Positions 17,042-25,651 of a stretch of 64,000 nucleotides of DNA are shown one piece after another (the stretch's first letter is position 1; each line of letters begins with the position of its first letter). Where the stretch lies: contig DYIU01000001.1 of the NCBI GenBank assembly GCA_020723485.1, positions 1,003,779 through 1,067,778 of the forward strand, read 5' to 3'. Source of the DNA: Acidimicrobium ferrooxidans. Lineage in GTDB: Bacteria > Actinomycetota > Geothermincolia > Fen-727 > Anoxymicrobiaceae. The notes under the pieces are model-generated. The model saw nothing but the letters and a program-made list of their open reading frames with translations. It was not told where the DNA came from and made no database searches. A program made the position numbers and the translations under genes.

Positions 17042-18532
17042 ATGGCGGCAGGAGTACCCACTACGGCGGAAGTGCGCGAACGGCTGTTCGTTGATTTCCC
17101 GATGCTCCAGGAGATAGCCCGAAGGCGTCCTCTCTACGTTGAGAAGCTGGCCCGGGTGGTCCGGGACTGCGCGGAGTACAACGAGCGCTACGTGCTCCCC
17201 CGGGCTCTCGAGATAGACCGGGTCGCGGAGAAGGACCACGAGTACTTCGCCTGGGACCTCGTCGAAGCCGGTCTTAAGTACAACTTCCTCTCCCTCATCA
17301 TCCCCACCCTGGTCGGCGGCGTCGGGGGCCTGGCGGTGCTGTTCTCCCTGGCGATGGAGGAGATGTGCTCGGCGTGCCCCGGAGTGGCAAATATCTTCGG
17401 CGCGCACGCGCTGGGCATAGCCCCGCTCCTGGTCGCGGGCTCCCTGCAGCACTGGCTCACGTTCCTGCGCGAGGTGACCGAGAAGGAAAAGCAGGGCAAG
17501 CCGGTGATAATGGCGCTCGCGATAACCGAACCGTCAGCCGGCACCGACGTCGAGGAGCCCTTCTTCCTCTCCAGGGCGCGCCTCTCCATGAGCGCGAAGA
17601 AGGTGTCCGGCGGTTACGTCCTGAACGGCCGCAAGTGCTTCATCTCGAACGGTTCGGTGGCCAAGTATACGTGGGTCACAGCGGCCGTGGAACGCTCGCG
17701 GCCCTGCGAGAGCTGGACCGGCTTCCTGGTAGATTCCGACATGGAGGGGTTCTCGGTCGCCCGGGTCGAGGAGAAGATGGGACAGCGCGCCTGCCCCGCA
17801 GCGGAGCTGGCGTTCGAGGACTGCTTCGTGCCCGACGAGAACGTGGTGGGGTTCGAGGGTGAAGGGATGCAGCCCGGCACCCTGCTCACGCTCGCGGCTT
17901 CCCGGGCCCCGGTTGGCGCGATCGCCACCGGCATAGCCAGGGGCGCGTACCAGTGGTTCTCGCGGTGGGCCGACACCGCCCGGAACGGAAGGAAGCCCGC
18001 CTCGGACCAGAGGGTGCAGATGGCCATGGCGGACATGAAGACCCGCATCCAGCTCTCCAGGTGGGCTTACCTGAACGCGGCGTTGTCTTTCGACAACTCC
18101 CTGGGCAAGGTGATGACCGGCCCGCTGCTGAAGTCGATGGAGGTGCTCCCGGGTCAGGTCCTGTACTCCGAGGTGGTCCGGCGGGTCTTCGGCAGCTCGT
18201 TCGGCAAGCGGTTCGTCAACGCTCTCATCGCCGCCTACACGAGCTCGGACGCCGTCACCAGGGCGATGGCGAACGCGTCGATGGCAAAATTCGTCGGCGG
18301 GGACACGGCGATGTACGTGACCTCGCTCGCGCTGGAACACATGGGCACGGACCAGTGCGAGGAGCGGGCGTGGATAGAAAAGGCGTTCCGGGACGCGAAG
18401 CTCACGCAGATATACGAGGGTACGAACCAGCTCAACCGGCTGACACTGTACATGAGCGCCATTGAGGGGAGCCTCAAGGTCGAGCTCGCCAGGGTCCTGG
18501 GACCGGCGGGCTGCGGGAAGGGGGTGGCCTGA
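17042..18532 (+). CDS. Acyl-CoA dehydrogenase, catalytic partner of a likely heteromer
   Basis: The 496-residue flavoprotein would introduce a trans double bond into an acyl-CoA. Family blocks include ALAITEPSAGTD (FAD/substrate loop), NGRKCFISNG, and the C-terminal IYEGTNQLNR, whose Glu aligns with the catalytic base. It is longer than typical acyl-CoA dehydrogenases (about 380), with extra N-terminal sequence. ATG 17042 is chosen over GTG 17030 by position relative to GGAAAGGG; this is not certain. The next gene starts on the base after this stop and encodes a degenerate relative, so the two probably form one complex, as known for steroid-degrading FadE pairs. Confidence 0.9.
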   Translation: MAAGVPTTAEVRERLFVDFPMLQEIARRRPLYVEKLARVVRDCAEYNERYVLPRALEIDRVAEKDHEYFAWDLVEAGLKYNFLSLIIPTLVGGVGGLAVLFSLAMEEMCSACPGVANIFGAHALGIAPLLVAGSLQHWLTFLREVTEKEKQGKPVIMALAITEPSAGTDVEEPFFLSRARLSMSAKKVSGGYVLNGRKCFISNGSVAKYTWVTAAVERSRPCESWTGFLVDSDMEGFSVARVEEKMGQRACPAAELAFEDCFVPDENVVGFEGEGMQPGTLLTLAASRAPVGAIATGIARGAYQWFSRWADTARNGRKPASDQRVQMAMADMKTRIQLSRWAYLNAALSFDNSLGKVMTGPLLKSMEVLPGQVLYSEVVRRVFGSSFGKRFVNALIAAYTSSDAVTRAMANASMAKFVGGDTAMYVTSLALEHMGTDQCEERAWIEKAFRDAKLTQIYEGTNQLNRLTLYMSAIEGSLKVELARVLGPAGCGKGVA

Positions 18533-19576
18533 ATGGAGCTCACACGGGACCTCCTCCTCGGAGAGGAACAGAGGATGCTCGTCGAGTCGGTCTCGGGTTT
18601 CCGGGCCGATGTGCTGGACGATATCGCGAGGGACATAGACGAGGAGCCGACATCCGGCAAGGTTGCTGACGCGTTCGAGCGGGCAGCGAGGGTCGGGCTG
18701 GCCGCCTCGTTGCTCAGCGATGGAGCGGGGGGCCAGGAGATGGACGTCTACTCGTTCTGCCTGGCGCTCACCGAGGTGTCGCGGGGCTCGGCGGGATTCG
18801 CCGCGCTCCTTCTGTCGCACAACCTTGCCCTGTATGCGCTCGAGATGGCGGGCGCGTGGAAGGAGTCAGAGGAGCTGACCGGCGGCAGTTCGTGGGCGGC
18901 GCTGGCGTGGCCGTTCATCGCGGGAGGCGGCGGCGGGCTGGCGCCATTCGTCCCGGGGGGTGGAGGTGCGCGGAGGCTGGTCTTCCTCGCCCCGGGTGGA
19001 GAGGACATCTTCAGCGTTTCTCCCGCGGACGAGGGAGTGGCCCTCAGCGAGTTGGGGTTCCCGATGGGATTCAGGTGCTCGCGGCCGGCCGGCGTGGAAT
19101 ACTCGCGGGTGGGGGCAGCCGCCGCGGGGACGCTGGGCCTTGAGGCCGCCCGCCAGGTGGAGGGCATGCTGCTGCTGGGCGTGGCCTCCATCGCACTGGG
19201 TATTTCCAGGCAGGCCTGCGAGAAGGCCTACGAGTACGCGAGGGAGCGCTACCAGGGATGCGACCAGGTGATCGGCCACCAGCAGGTAAGGCTGATGCTC
19301 GCGCGGATGATCGCGGGCACGGAGGCGGGCGACGCGCTGGTTCGACAGGCCGCTGGGGGCGACGGCTCCTTCAGGCTGGCGTCGTGCCGGGTGGCGAAGG
19401 TGGTCGCCTGCGACGCGGCGATGTCGGCGTCGCTCGACGGGGTGCAGGTGCACGGGGGCTACGGCTACATGAGGGACTACGGCATGGAGAGGCTGATGCG
19501 CGACGCGAAGTACTGCCAGGCGTACCCCTGGGCGAGGCCCAACGAGCTCCTGGCCGTGCTCACAGACCTGGAGTGA
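18533..19576 (+). CDS. Acyl-CoA dehydrogenase-like protein, apparently non-catalytic subunit
   Basis: This 347-residue protein retains the acyl-CoA dehydrogenase C-terminal helical domain: GISRQACEKAYEYARER, IGHQQVRLMLARM and VQVHGGYGYMRDYGMERLMRDAKY. The normal catalytic-base segment (YEGTSEIQR-like) is replaced by CQAYPWARPNE, so the base is missing. The middle beta domain is short and glycine-rich (FIAGGGGGLAPFVPGGGGA), unlike a full FAD-binding domain. ATG 18533 directly abuts the stop of the catalytic gene. The best reading is the partner chain of a heteromeric acyl-CoA dehydrogenase. A degraded independent enzyme is less likely because the frame and FAD-side helices are well kept. Confidence 0.82.
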   Translation: MELTRDLLLGEEQRMLVESVSGFRADVLDDIARDIDEEPTSGKVADAFERAARVGLAASLLSDGAGGQEMDVYSFCLALTEVSRGSAGFAALLLSHNLALYALEMAGAWKESEELTGGSSWAALAWPFIAGGGGGLAPFVPGGGGARRLVFLAPGGEDIFSVSPADEGVALSELGFPMGFRCSRPAGVEYSRVGAAAAGTLGLEAARQVEGMLLLGVASIALGISRQACEKAYEYARERYQGCDQVIGHQQVRLMLARMIAGTEAGDALVRQAAGGDGSFRLASCRVAKVVACDAAMSASLDGVQVHGGYGYMRDYGMERLMRDAKYCQAYPWARPNELLAVLTDLE

Positions 19577-19583
19577 ACGCCCT

Positions 19584-20510
19584 GTGAGAAATGTGCGTGC
19601 ATACATCTTCAAAGCGGGAGCAAAGGTAGCCGAGCTCGTCGGCAGGCTCCTGCTCTTCAACTGGTTCCCGCCGCCGGTCGGGGACGTCATAAAGGACGTC
19701 CGGTACGGTCCCGAGAGCCGCAAGCAGTCGCTCGATGTGTTCGTACCGCAGGGCCGCGGGCCGTTCCCGGTTCTGGTCTACATCCACGGGGGCGGCTTCC
19801 ACGTGATGGACAAGAGGAGCTACAGGCGTCTGTCCAGGTACTTCGCAAGCAGGGGGTATGTCGTATTCAACATCAACTACCGCATGGCTCCACGGTACGG
19901 GTTCCCGGTCGGCCTGCAGGACGTGGCCCTGGCCGTGAGGTGGGCTCACGACCACGCGCGTCTCTGCTTCGGCGACCCGGAAAAGGTCTTCATCGGCGGA
20001 GACAGCGCGGGCGCCTACTTCTCGAGCATCTACGGCGCCGCCGTCGCCTCGCAGAGCCTTATGAACCCGCTGGGGATAGAGGAGGGCATCCCGGCTGAGC
20101 ACCTCCGCGGCCTGGTCCTCTTCTACGGGGCATACGACATGGAGACCGTGCTCGACACCAGCTTTCCCAGCATCGAGCTGATGTCGAAGGGGTTCTTCGG
20201 ATACGAACCCCAGGTCTACGAGGCGCGGGCCCGCATCGCGTCCCCGCAGAGGCACGTGACCGCGGGCTACCCGCCCGCCTTCCTCGCATCCGGCGAGCGC
20301 GACGGCCTGCACACGCAGTCGGTCGCGTTCGACCGGGCTCTCTCGGAGGAGGGGGTGCCTCACCGGACGCTCTTCTTCCTGAAGAAGGAGCATCCACTGG
20401 CATACCTGTGGCACGGCTTCATCAGCGTGCCGCACTTCAAGTGCTCGAGGATCGCCCGGCGCGAGGCGTGCGCCTTCATGGACGAGCGCACATCGATGCC
20501 GAGGGCCTGA
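19584..20510 (+). CDS. Alpha/beta hydrolase, hormone-sensitive-lipase-type esterase
   Basis: The 308-residue protein has the HSL-family oxyanion motif HGGG and the nucleophile elbow GGDSAGAYF. Likely Asp (SGERDGL) and His (LWHGF) complete a triad. It would hydrolyse short carboxyl esters. The start is GTG 19584, seven bases after the acyl-CoA dehydrogenase pair. The first 30 residues are mildly hydrophobic (AELVGRLLLFNWF) and may peripherally bind membrane. The position suggests it frees or trims an acyl substrate for the adjacent dehydrogenase. Confidence 0.87.
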   Translation: MRNVRAYIFKAGAKVAELVGRLLLFNWFPPPVGDVIKDVRYGPESRKQSLDVFVPQGRGPFPVLVYIHGGGFHVMDKRSYRRLSRYFASRGYVVFNINYRMAPRYGFPVGLQDVALAVRWAHDHARLCFGDPEKVFIGGDSAGAYFSSIYGAAVASQSLMNPLGIEEGIPAEHLRGLVLFYGAYDMETVLDTSFPSIELMSKGFFGYEPQVYEARARIASPQRHVTAGYPPAFLASGERDGLHTQSVAFDRALSEEGVPHRTLFFLKKEHPLAYLWHGFISVPHFKCSRIARREACAFMDERTSMPRA

Positions 20511-20553
20511 GCCGGCCGCAGGCGCTTCTTGAGGAAAATCACCCGTTTGTCCG

Positions 20554-20600
20554 TTGACCGCTCTCCGTGGAGGGTGTATGGTACTGACATGTCAGTACCA
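20554..20600 (+). promoter_or_regulatory. Promoter and perfect palindromic operator of the tetR-family gene
   Basis: TTGACC (20554-20559) and TATGGT (20577-20582) are 17 bases apart. A perfect 22-bp palindrome, half TGGTACTGACA, spans 20579-20600, covering the -10 box and predicted start site. This is the expected layout for autorepression by the TetR-type protein encoded 20 bases downstream. The half-site TACTGAC recurs at 34028-34034 before an acyl-CoA dehydrogenase gene. Confidence 0.75.
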
Positions 20601-20620
20601 CCTGGCAGGAGGTGCCTCCG

Positions 20621-21286
20621 ATGAAGATGGATCCGGCCGAAAGGGAAAAGCAGGTCCTAGATATAGCGGCTGAGGTGTTCGCGGAGAAGGGGTACAGGGC
20701 CGCGAACGTGACGGACATTGTGACACGCGCTGGGATTGGCCGCGGGACCTTCTACCTCTATTTCAAATCCAAGCAGGACGTCTTCCTGGCGGTCATAGAG
20801 AAGTATTTCGGAGACCTGGTCGAGATACTCGGAGAGAACAAGGCCAGGCTCGACGAGACCATCCGTGGCGGCGGAAGGGCGCTCGCGACACTGCGTGAGA
20901 ACATGCTAAGGATACTGCAGTACCATCGTGACAATCCCGAGGTGACATCTGTCATCTACCGGGAGGCGATGGGGAACGACGAGCATTTCTCGTCGCGAGT
21001 CAGGGAGCTCACCGACATCGCCAACCATCAGCTGCTCGAGGAATTCCGCGTCATGCAGGACGCCGGCATGCTCAGGGATTACGACCTCGACCTGGTCATT
21101 ACGGTCATCATGGGCTCCGTGTTCAACCTGATAATGGAGCGTATCGTCGGCTGCACGGAGGTGGAGCTCGAGGCTCTCGTGGACCAGCTAATCAGCTACC
21201 ACGCGCGGGCGCTCGTCAGGGAGGATTCCGAGCTCGCGTTCATCCTGGACCTGACGTCGAGCGCGATGGAGAAGTCGAAGCCCTAG
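20621..21286 (+). CDS. TetR/AcrR-family transcriptional regulator
   Basis: The start ATG 20621 is eight bases after AGGAGG, which decides against GTG 20612. The 221-residue protein has an N-terminal TetR DNA-binding domain: QVLDIAAEVFAEKGYRAANV, then TDIVTRAGIGRGTFYLYFKSK. A helical ligand-binding domain follows (about residues 65-220). Regulators of this shape often respond to acyl-CoA. It lies downstream of acyl-CoA dehydrogenase and esterase genes, and a perfect palindrome overlaps its promoter, so autoregulation and control of acyl-CoA genes are likely inferences. Confidence 0.92.
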   Translation: MKMDPAEREKQVLDIAAEVFAEKGYRAANVTDIVTRAGIGRGTFYLYFKSKQDVFLAVIEKYFGDLVEILGENKARLDETIRGGGRALATLRENMLRILQYHRDNPEVTSVIYREAMGNDEHFSSRVRELTDIANHQLLEEFRVMQDAGMLRDYDLDLVITVIMGSVFNLIMERIVGCTEVELEALVDQLISYHARALVREDSELAFILDLTSSAMEKSKP

Positions 21287-21321
21287 CCGGGCGGGCCACC
21301 CCGCCGGAAAAGGAGGAAGAG

Positions 21322-21609
21322 ATGGATGAGAAGGCGAGTGAGAAGACGGGCTACGCGGCGTGGCACAAGGCGGTCCTGGCAGGCTGCCTCGTGATAGCGC
21401 TCGTGGGCACGGTCGGCGTAATAGGGGGGATGGTCCAGATGTCGTCGACCATCCAGGATTATGGCGGGAGCGTGGGAGCACCGTTCGTGATCGCTTTCGT
21501 GCTGCTCCTTCTCTCACTGTGGCTCTTCGCCGGGTCGGGGGCCCTGCTGGTCTATATCGCGAGGACCGCGAGAGACATCAGGCAGGCGCTGGCGGCGGAC
21601 GCCGGCTAG
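21322..21609 (+). CDS. Small two-helix membrane protein, function unknown
   Basis: The 95-residue protein has a charged N-terminus (MDEKASEKTG) and two hydrophobic segments at about residues 16-38 and 52-80, with a short loop of QMSSTIQDYGGS between. The site AAAAGGAGGA precedes ATG 21322. No family is recognised. It lies 35 bases after the tetR gene and 27 before the large phosphoesterase gene, so it may link these in one transcript. Confidence 0.62.
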   Translation: MDEKASEKTGYAAWHKAVLAGCLVIALVGTVGVIGGMVQMSSTIQDYGGSVGAPFVIAFVLLLLSLWLFAGSGALLVYIARTARDIRQALAADAG

Positions 21610-21636
21610 GACACCTCCCGAGGAAGAGGAGTCAAA

Positions 21637-24495
21637 ATGAAACGCTCACTGAGCATGAGGAGGCGCGTGAGGGCCCGCGCCTGCGTCGCGGCGCTCTGCG
21701 CCCTTGCGGCGTGCGCGGTCGTGCTCCCGGGGGTCTCCGCCTCGCAGGCGGCCGGCACGCCGGCCGACGGGGGGGCCACGTTCGACCTGTTCAGCATGTA
21801 CCCCGAGCAGGTGCTCTCGCCGGCGGCGGGAACGACGAAGACGTTCATGCCGCTGGAGACGCGGAACATCACCAGCCGCGGGGCCGGGCAGGTGGCGTTG
21901 GCCGCTGACTGCGAGTCGGATGAGTTCTCCGTGGACGTCGACCCGGACCGGGTCGTCCCACCGAAAGAGAGCGGCGCGGCGAAATCGCGCGTCAACGTAT
22001 CCTGTGGCAAGGGCACGCCCGCGGGCACCGTGGGCTGGATAAAGGTCACCGGCAGACGCGGTTCCGAGAGCCACAGGATATGGCTCAAGGTCACCGCGCT
22101 CGACTCGCGGCCGTTCATCGAGATATCCAGGGGAGAGCCTTTCGAGGGGAAGGGATACAAGGACCCGGCCCTCAAGGTCTACACGGGAGAGCCCCTGAAG
22201 TGGGACATCCTGGTCAGGAACGACGGGGGCTGCGACGACACCTTCGAGCTCGGACATGAATCCGAGGTCCCGTGCAAGGTCACCTTCCGGAAGCTGAACG
22301 GCAAGGTGGTCGAGAGCGTCAAGGTAGAGGGCAAGACAAGAAACCTGTTGTACGCGAAGCCGGTGGAGCTCACGGCAGAGGTCGAGCCCGAGGGTGAGCT
22401 TCCCGAGAAGGCCCCTGTTGACGTCAAGCTCGTCCTTGGTCCCGGGAAGCAGACCTCGGAGACCGCCGGGGTCACGGTCCGGTTGATGGACCCGGGGCTC
22501 CTCTACTGCGCGAACGACCTGGCCGGCCCGCGCCCGCACGCCCACCAGTCGATGCCGGGAGAGGCCACGTCATTTGTGTTCCACGTGTCCAACACCGGCG
22601 GAAAGCCCGGCGCCGTGAAGCTCTCGCTGTCTGGCGACACCCTCAGATGGCGCGCCCGCCTGCGCACCACCGAAGTGAAATCACTCGACCCGGGGGAGAC
22701 GACCGGGGCCGTCCTGGCGATGACTGCGCCGAGGGACGGGCTGCCGGGCGAGAGGGCCGAGTTCACCGTGACCGCCGAGAGTGCGGGGGAGCGCGAAGAG
22801 GTAAGGGTGGCCGCGGGAGTTACGGACATGCGCAACGTCTACTTCTGGGCCGTCGATTCGATGGACCCGGAGTACCTCGAACTCGACAGGGCGGGGACCG
22901 GGAAAGGCTCCGACGGAGACTGGCTGCTTCCCAACATCCGCAAGTTCATGGCCGACGCGACCAGCTACAGGGACGCGAAGGTCTACCTCCCGTCCGCCAC
23001 CGACATGAACCATACAAACGCTCTGGCGGGGACCTACACGGGCACGCAGGGCGTGTACATGGTCGGCGGCACCTTCAAGGGGTTCACCGAGCACGACGAG
23101 GTGCTCTCCGGGAACAACTCGGTCGCCAACATGCGCTACGGGCCTGACGGCGCGCCGGTCCAGCGCATATACGAGGTAGCGAAGGAGCAGACGGGAGGTA
23201 ATGCGCTCACCGGGTTCTGGACCAACAAGAACTGGCTGGCGGAGCTGGAGGGAGAGAGGGCAGTGGACATAGTGGGCCACAGCGAGCGCTGGCCTCTGTT
23301 CTTCGAGCCGCCGTACCGGTACGGCGCCGCGGGTGACCCGGAGGCGGACAAGAACCCGCAGGACCCGCTCTCCGACTCGCTTCAGGCGTGCTTCCAGAGC
23401 CATGATCCCAGCGCGGTCATCATCCCCACGATACTGGGGCAGTTCGACCTGTTCTACGGGCTCAAGCTGCTCAACATGCCGATCGCGAAGGTGTTCGGCA
23501 AGACGCCGGGGATGCACTCGGAGGACCAGTACATCTACGAGTCGTTCGCCAGGTCGCTCGCGGAGGAGGACCCCGACATCTCTTACGTGAACGTGGCGGA
23601 CCTGGACAACACCGGGCACTTCACAGGGGCCTCGTGGATGCTGGACGAATGGAATGAGAGCAAGCGCGGCACCGCCTCCGACGAGAACGAGTACAGCCCC
23701 TACATCAGGCGAGACGAAGCGCTCGACATCATGCGTGAGGTCGACGTCCTGTTCGGCCGCTTCGTCGAGACGCTCGAGGCAAGGGGCCTGTACGACAACA
23801 GCGTCATCGTCTTCCTGAGCGACCACGGGATGGAGAACATGAAGGACCAGAAGAACGGGTACGAGGTCATAGACCTCCGGGAGATGCTGCGCGAGGAAGG
23901 CCTCCTCAGGTTCGAGGACTACAACGAGGTCGGAGGCACCGAGATAAACATGATATTCTGCGACGACCCGGCGAAGACCGCCAGGATACAGCAGATACTC
24001 GAGGCCTATACTATAGACGACCCGGAGCTCGGGAAGGTGCATCCGCTGACCGTCATCAACAGGCAGGAGATGAAGGACGGAAAGCAGTTCGGCGAGAACG
24101 GGCGCGTGATCCCTGGGGAGCTCTACAGCGAGTACTGGATAAACAACCCGGACCCGAACGGCCAGATATGGCCGGACCTGTTCGTCTTCCCGCTGTACAA
24201 CTACCAGGTGGTGGCGCACGGCGACGCCCTCAAGAGCGGTATAAACAACGTCGCCTTCAACATGGGCATCAACATTCCGGACTCGGTGCTGTTCGGCTTT
24301 CCCGGGGCGCACGGGGGCCTGCAGACGGAGCCCATCCCGCTGGTGTTCAAGGCGCCGTCGGGCACGGCGGCCTACGGACCGGGTGAGAGCTACGGTGGGG
24401 AGGTCAGGATCGGCGACATCGCCCCTACCGTCTACAGCCTGATGGGCTGGCCCGCGCCCGCGTGCGTGGACGGGACGCTACTGCCGGCGCCCTGA
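21637..24495 (+). CDS. Large secreted alkaline-phosphatase-superfamily phosphodiesterase with N-terminal Ig-like domains
   Basis: The 952-residue protein has a basic signal peptide (MKRSLSMRRRVRARA) with cleavage near residue 38. About residues 45-400 look like repeated beta-sandwich domains: FMPLETRNITSRGAG, LKWDILVRNDGG and SFVFHVSNTGGKPG each start an Ig/CARDB-like unit. The C-terminal 550 residues form a type I phosphodiesterase/nucleotide-pyrophosphatase domain. Metal or active residues are visible in AVDSMDP, PSATDMNHTNALAG (likely Thr nucleophile), DLDNTGHFTG, LSDHGMENM and GFPGAHGGLQ. It should act outside the membrane on phosphoesters; the substrate is unknown. No LPXTG or C-terminal anchor is seen. 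Confidence 0.88.
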   Translation: MKRSLSMRRRVRARACVAALCALAACAVVLPGVSASQAAGTPADGGATFDLFSMYPEQVLSPAAGTTKTFMPLETRNITSRGAGQVALAADCESDEFSVDVDPDRVVPPKESGAAKSRVNVSCGKGTPAGTVGWIKVTGRRGSESHRIWLKVTALDSRPFIEISRGEPFEGKGYKDPALKVYTGEPLKWDILVRNDGGCDDTFELGHESEVPCKVTFRKLNGKVVESVKVEGKTRNLLYAKPVELTAEVEPEGELPEKAPVDVKLVLGPGKQTSETAGVTVRLMDPGLLYCANDLAGPRPHAHQSMPGEATSFVFHVSNTGGKPGAVKLSLSGDTLRWRARLRTTEVKSLDPGETTGAVLAMTAPRDGLPGERAEFTVTAESAGEREEVRVAAGVTDMRNVYFWAVDSMDPEYLELDRAGTGKGSDGDWLLPNIRKFMADATSYRDAKVYLPSATDMNHTNALAGTYTGTQGVYMVGGTFKGFTEHDEVLSGNNSVANMRYGPDGAPVQRIYEVAKEQTGGNALTGFWTNKNWLAELEGERAVDIVGHSERWPLFFEPPYRYGAAGDPEADKNPQDPLSDSLQACFQSHDPSAVIIPTILGQFDLFYGLKLLNMPIAKVFGKTPGMHSEDQYIYESFARSLAEEDPDISYVNVADLDNTGHFTGASWMLDEWNESKRGTASDENEYSPYIRRDEALDIMREVDVLFGRFVETLEARGLYDNSVIVFLSDHGMENMKDQKNGYEVIDLREMLREEGLLRFEDYNEVGGTEINMIFCDDPAKTARIQQILEAYTIDDPELGKVHPLTVINRQEMKDGKQFGENGRVIPGELYSEYWINNPDPNGQIWPDLFVFPLYNYQVVAHGDALKSGINNVAFNMGINIPDSVLFGFPGAHGGLQTEPIPLVFKAPSGTAAYGPGESYGGEVRIGDIAPTVYSLMGWPAPACVDGTLLPAP

Positions 24496-24591
24496 TGCAA
24501 CAAAGGGGTCAGGTCACTTTGTTGCATTTTAACCTGAATGCCTGGGATGACCCCGGGAATGCAACAAAGTGACCTGACCCCGATTTTGCAT
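24495..24591. repeat. Inverted pair of REP-like palindromes, GGGGTCAGGTCA family (copies 2 and 3)
   Basis: Copy 2 (24495-24527) has the perfect 11-bp arms ATGCAACAAAG and CTTTGTTGCAT around GGGTCAGGTCA. Copy 3 (24559-24591) carries the same sequence in the opposite orientation with a less perfect right arm. About 31 bases separate them. The first base overlaps the stop of the phosphodiesterase gene. The head-to-head pair resembles a BIME. Confidence 0.85.
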
Positions 24592-24607
24592 GCGGTAGAC
24601 TAGGGGC

Positions 24608-25651
24608 ATGAGAAAAGTCTTCAACCGGTACGTGCTGGCCGTGGTGCTGGGCGTGTTGCTGCTCGCCACCGGCGTCAAGGTCCATGCGTCGCTTGCCGCA
24701 CCTCTTCCCAGGGACCGCAACCACCGGAACCTGGCGAGGATAGACCGGGCCTCCCGGGAATTCTCGTTCGCGGTGTTCGGTGACAATCAGAACAACCGGG
24801 AGGTGTTCGACGGGCTGGTCGAGCGACTCAACCGGGAAGACATCGATTTCGCGCTCGCGAACGGCGACACGGTCTTCGACGGGCAGACAGAGAAATACAG
24901 GGCTTTTCTCGACCAGGCGGACCGGCTCGAAAAGCCGCTCGTCACGGCCATCGGGAACCACGAAGCGTACTCAAACGGCCGGGGCCTGTACCATGACGCG
25001 TTCGGGCCGTTCGACTACTCTTTCCGGGTAGGCGACAGCTTCTTCATCGTGTTCGACAACACCCTCGAGGGCGGACCGGGACCGGGGCAGATGGCGTGGC
25101 TTCGCTCCGAGCTCGAGAAGAGCGAGGGATTCGAGCACCTGTTCGTCTTCATGCACGTCCCTCTCTACGACACACGTGAGACCGGCTTCGGTCTCGAGCA
25201 CGGCATGAAGAGCAGGGCCGCCGCGAGGAGGCTCAACAGGCTGCTCGACCGGTACGACGTCACGATGCTCTTCACTTCTCATATCCACCAGTACGACCGC
25301 GGAACGTGGGGAAAGACCCCATACATCATCACCGGCGGGGCGGGTGGAGAGCTGGCGGGGACCGACCCCGACCACAACTTCTTCCACTTCATCAGGGTGG
25401 ACGTTTCGCCCGGCGGAGCGGCCTTCGAAGTGGTCAGGCTGAACACTCCGAGCGCCAACATACTGAGGAGGCTCGTGCACGGCACCTGGATGCACGCATA
25501 CTGCTTCATGGTGGGGAGCTACTTCTTCCTGCTTGTCCTGGCGGGTTTCTACGTCATAGTATTCGCGCTGTACCACCGTGAACGCGGGTGGGGCGGACGC
25601 CACAGTAAGGAGAGCGGTTCAGCCGAGGAGGATCCTGATGAGGAAGGTTGA
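24608..25651 (+). CDS. Membrane-anchored calcineurin-like metallophosphoesterase
   Basis: The 347-residue protein has an N-terminal membrane or signal segment (YVLAVVLGVLLLATGV) and a C-terminal one (YFFLLVLAGFYVIVFALY), so the catalytic domain probably lies outside the cytoplasm. Metallophosphoesterase motifs appear in order: FGDNQNN, LANGDTV, IGNHEAYS, FMHVPLYD and SHIHQYDRG. They bind two metal ions and hydrolyse phosphoesters. Its 3' end overlaps the next gene by 14 bases. It follows a secreted phosphodiesterase across a repeat pair, so both may serve extracellular phosphate release. Confidence 0.9.
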   Translation: MRKVFNRYVLAVVLGVLLLATGVKVHASLAAPLPRDRNHRNLARIDRASREFSFAVFGDNQNNREVFDGLVERLNREDIDFALANGDTVFDGQTEKYRAFLDQADRLEKPLVTAIGNHEAYSNGRGLYHDAFGPFDYSFRVGDSFFIVFDNTLEGGPGPGQMAWLRSELEKSEGFEHLFVFMHVPLYDTRETGFGLEHGMKSRAAARRLNRLLDRYDVTMLFTSHIHQYDRGTWGKTPYIITGGAGGELAGTDPDHNFFHFIRVDVSPGGAAFEVVRLNTPSANILRRLVHGTWMHAYCFMVGSYFFLLVLAGFYVIVFALYHRERGWGGRHSKESGSAEEDPDEEG

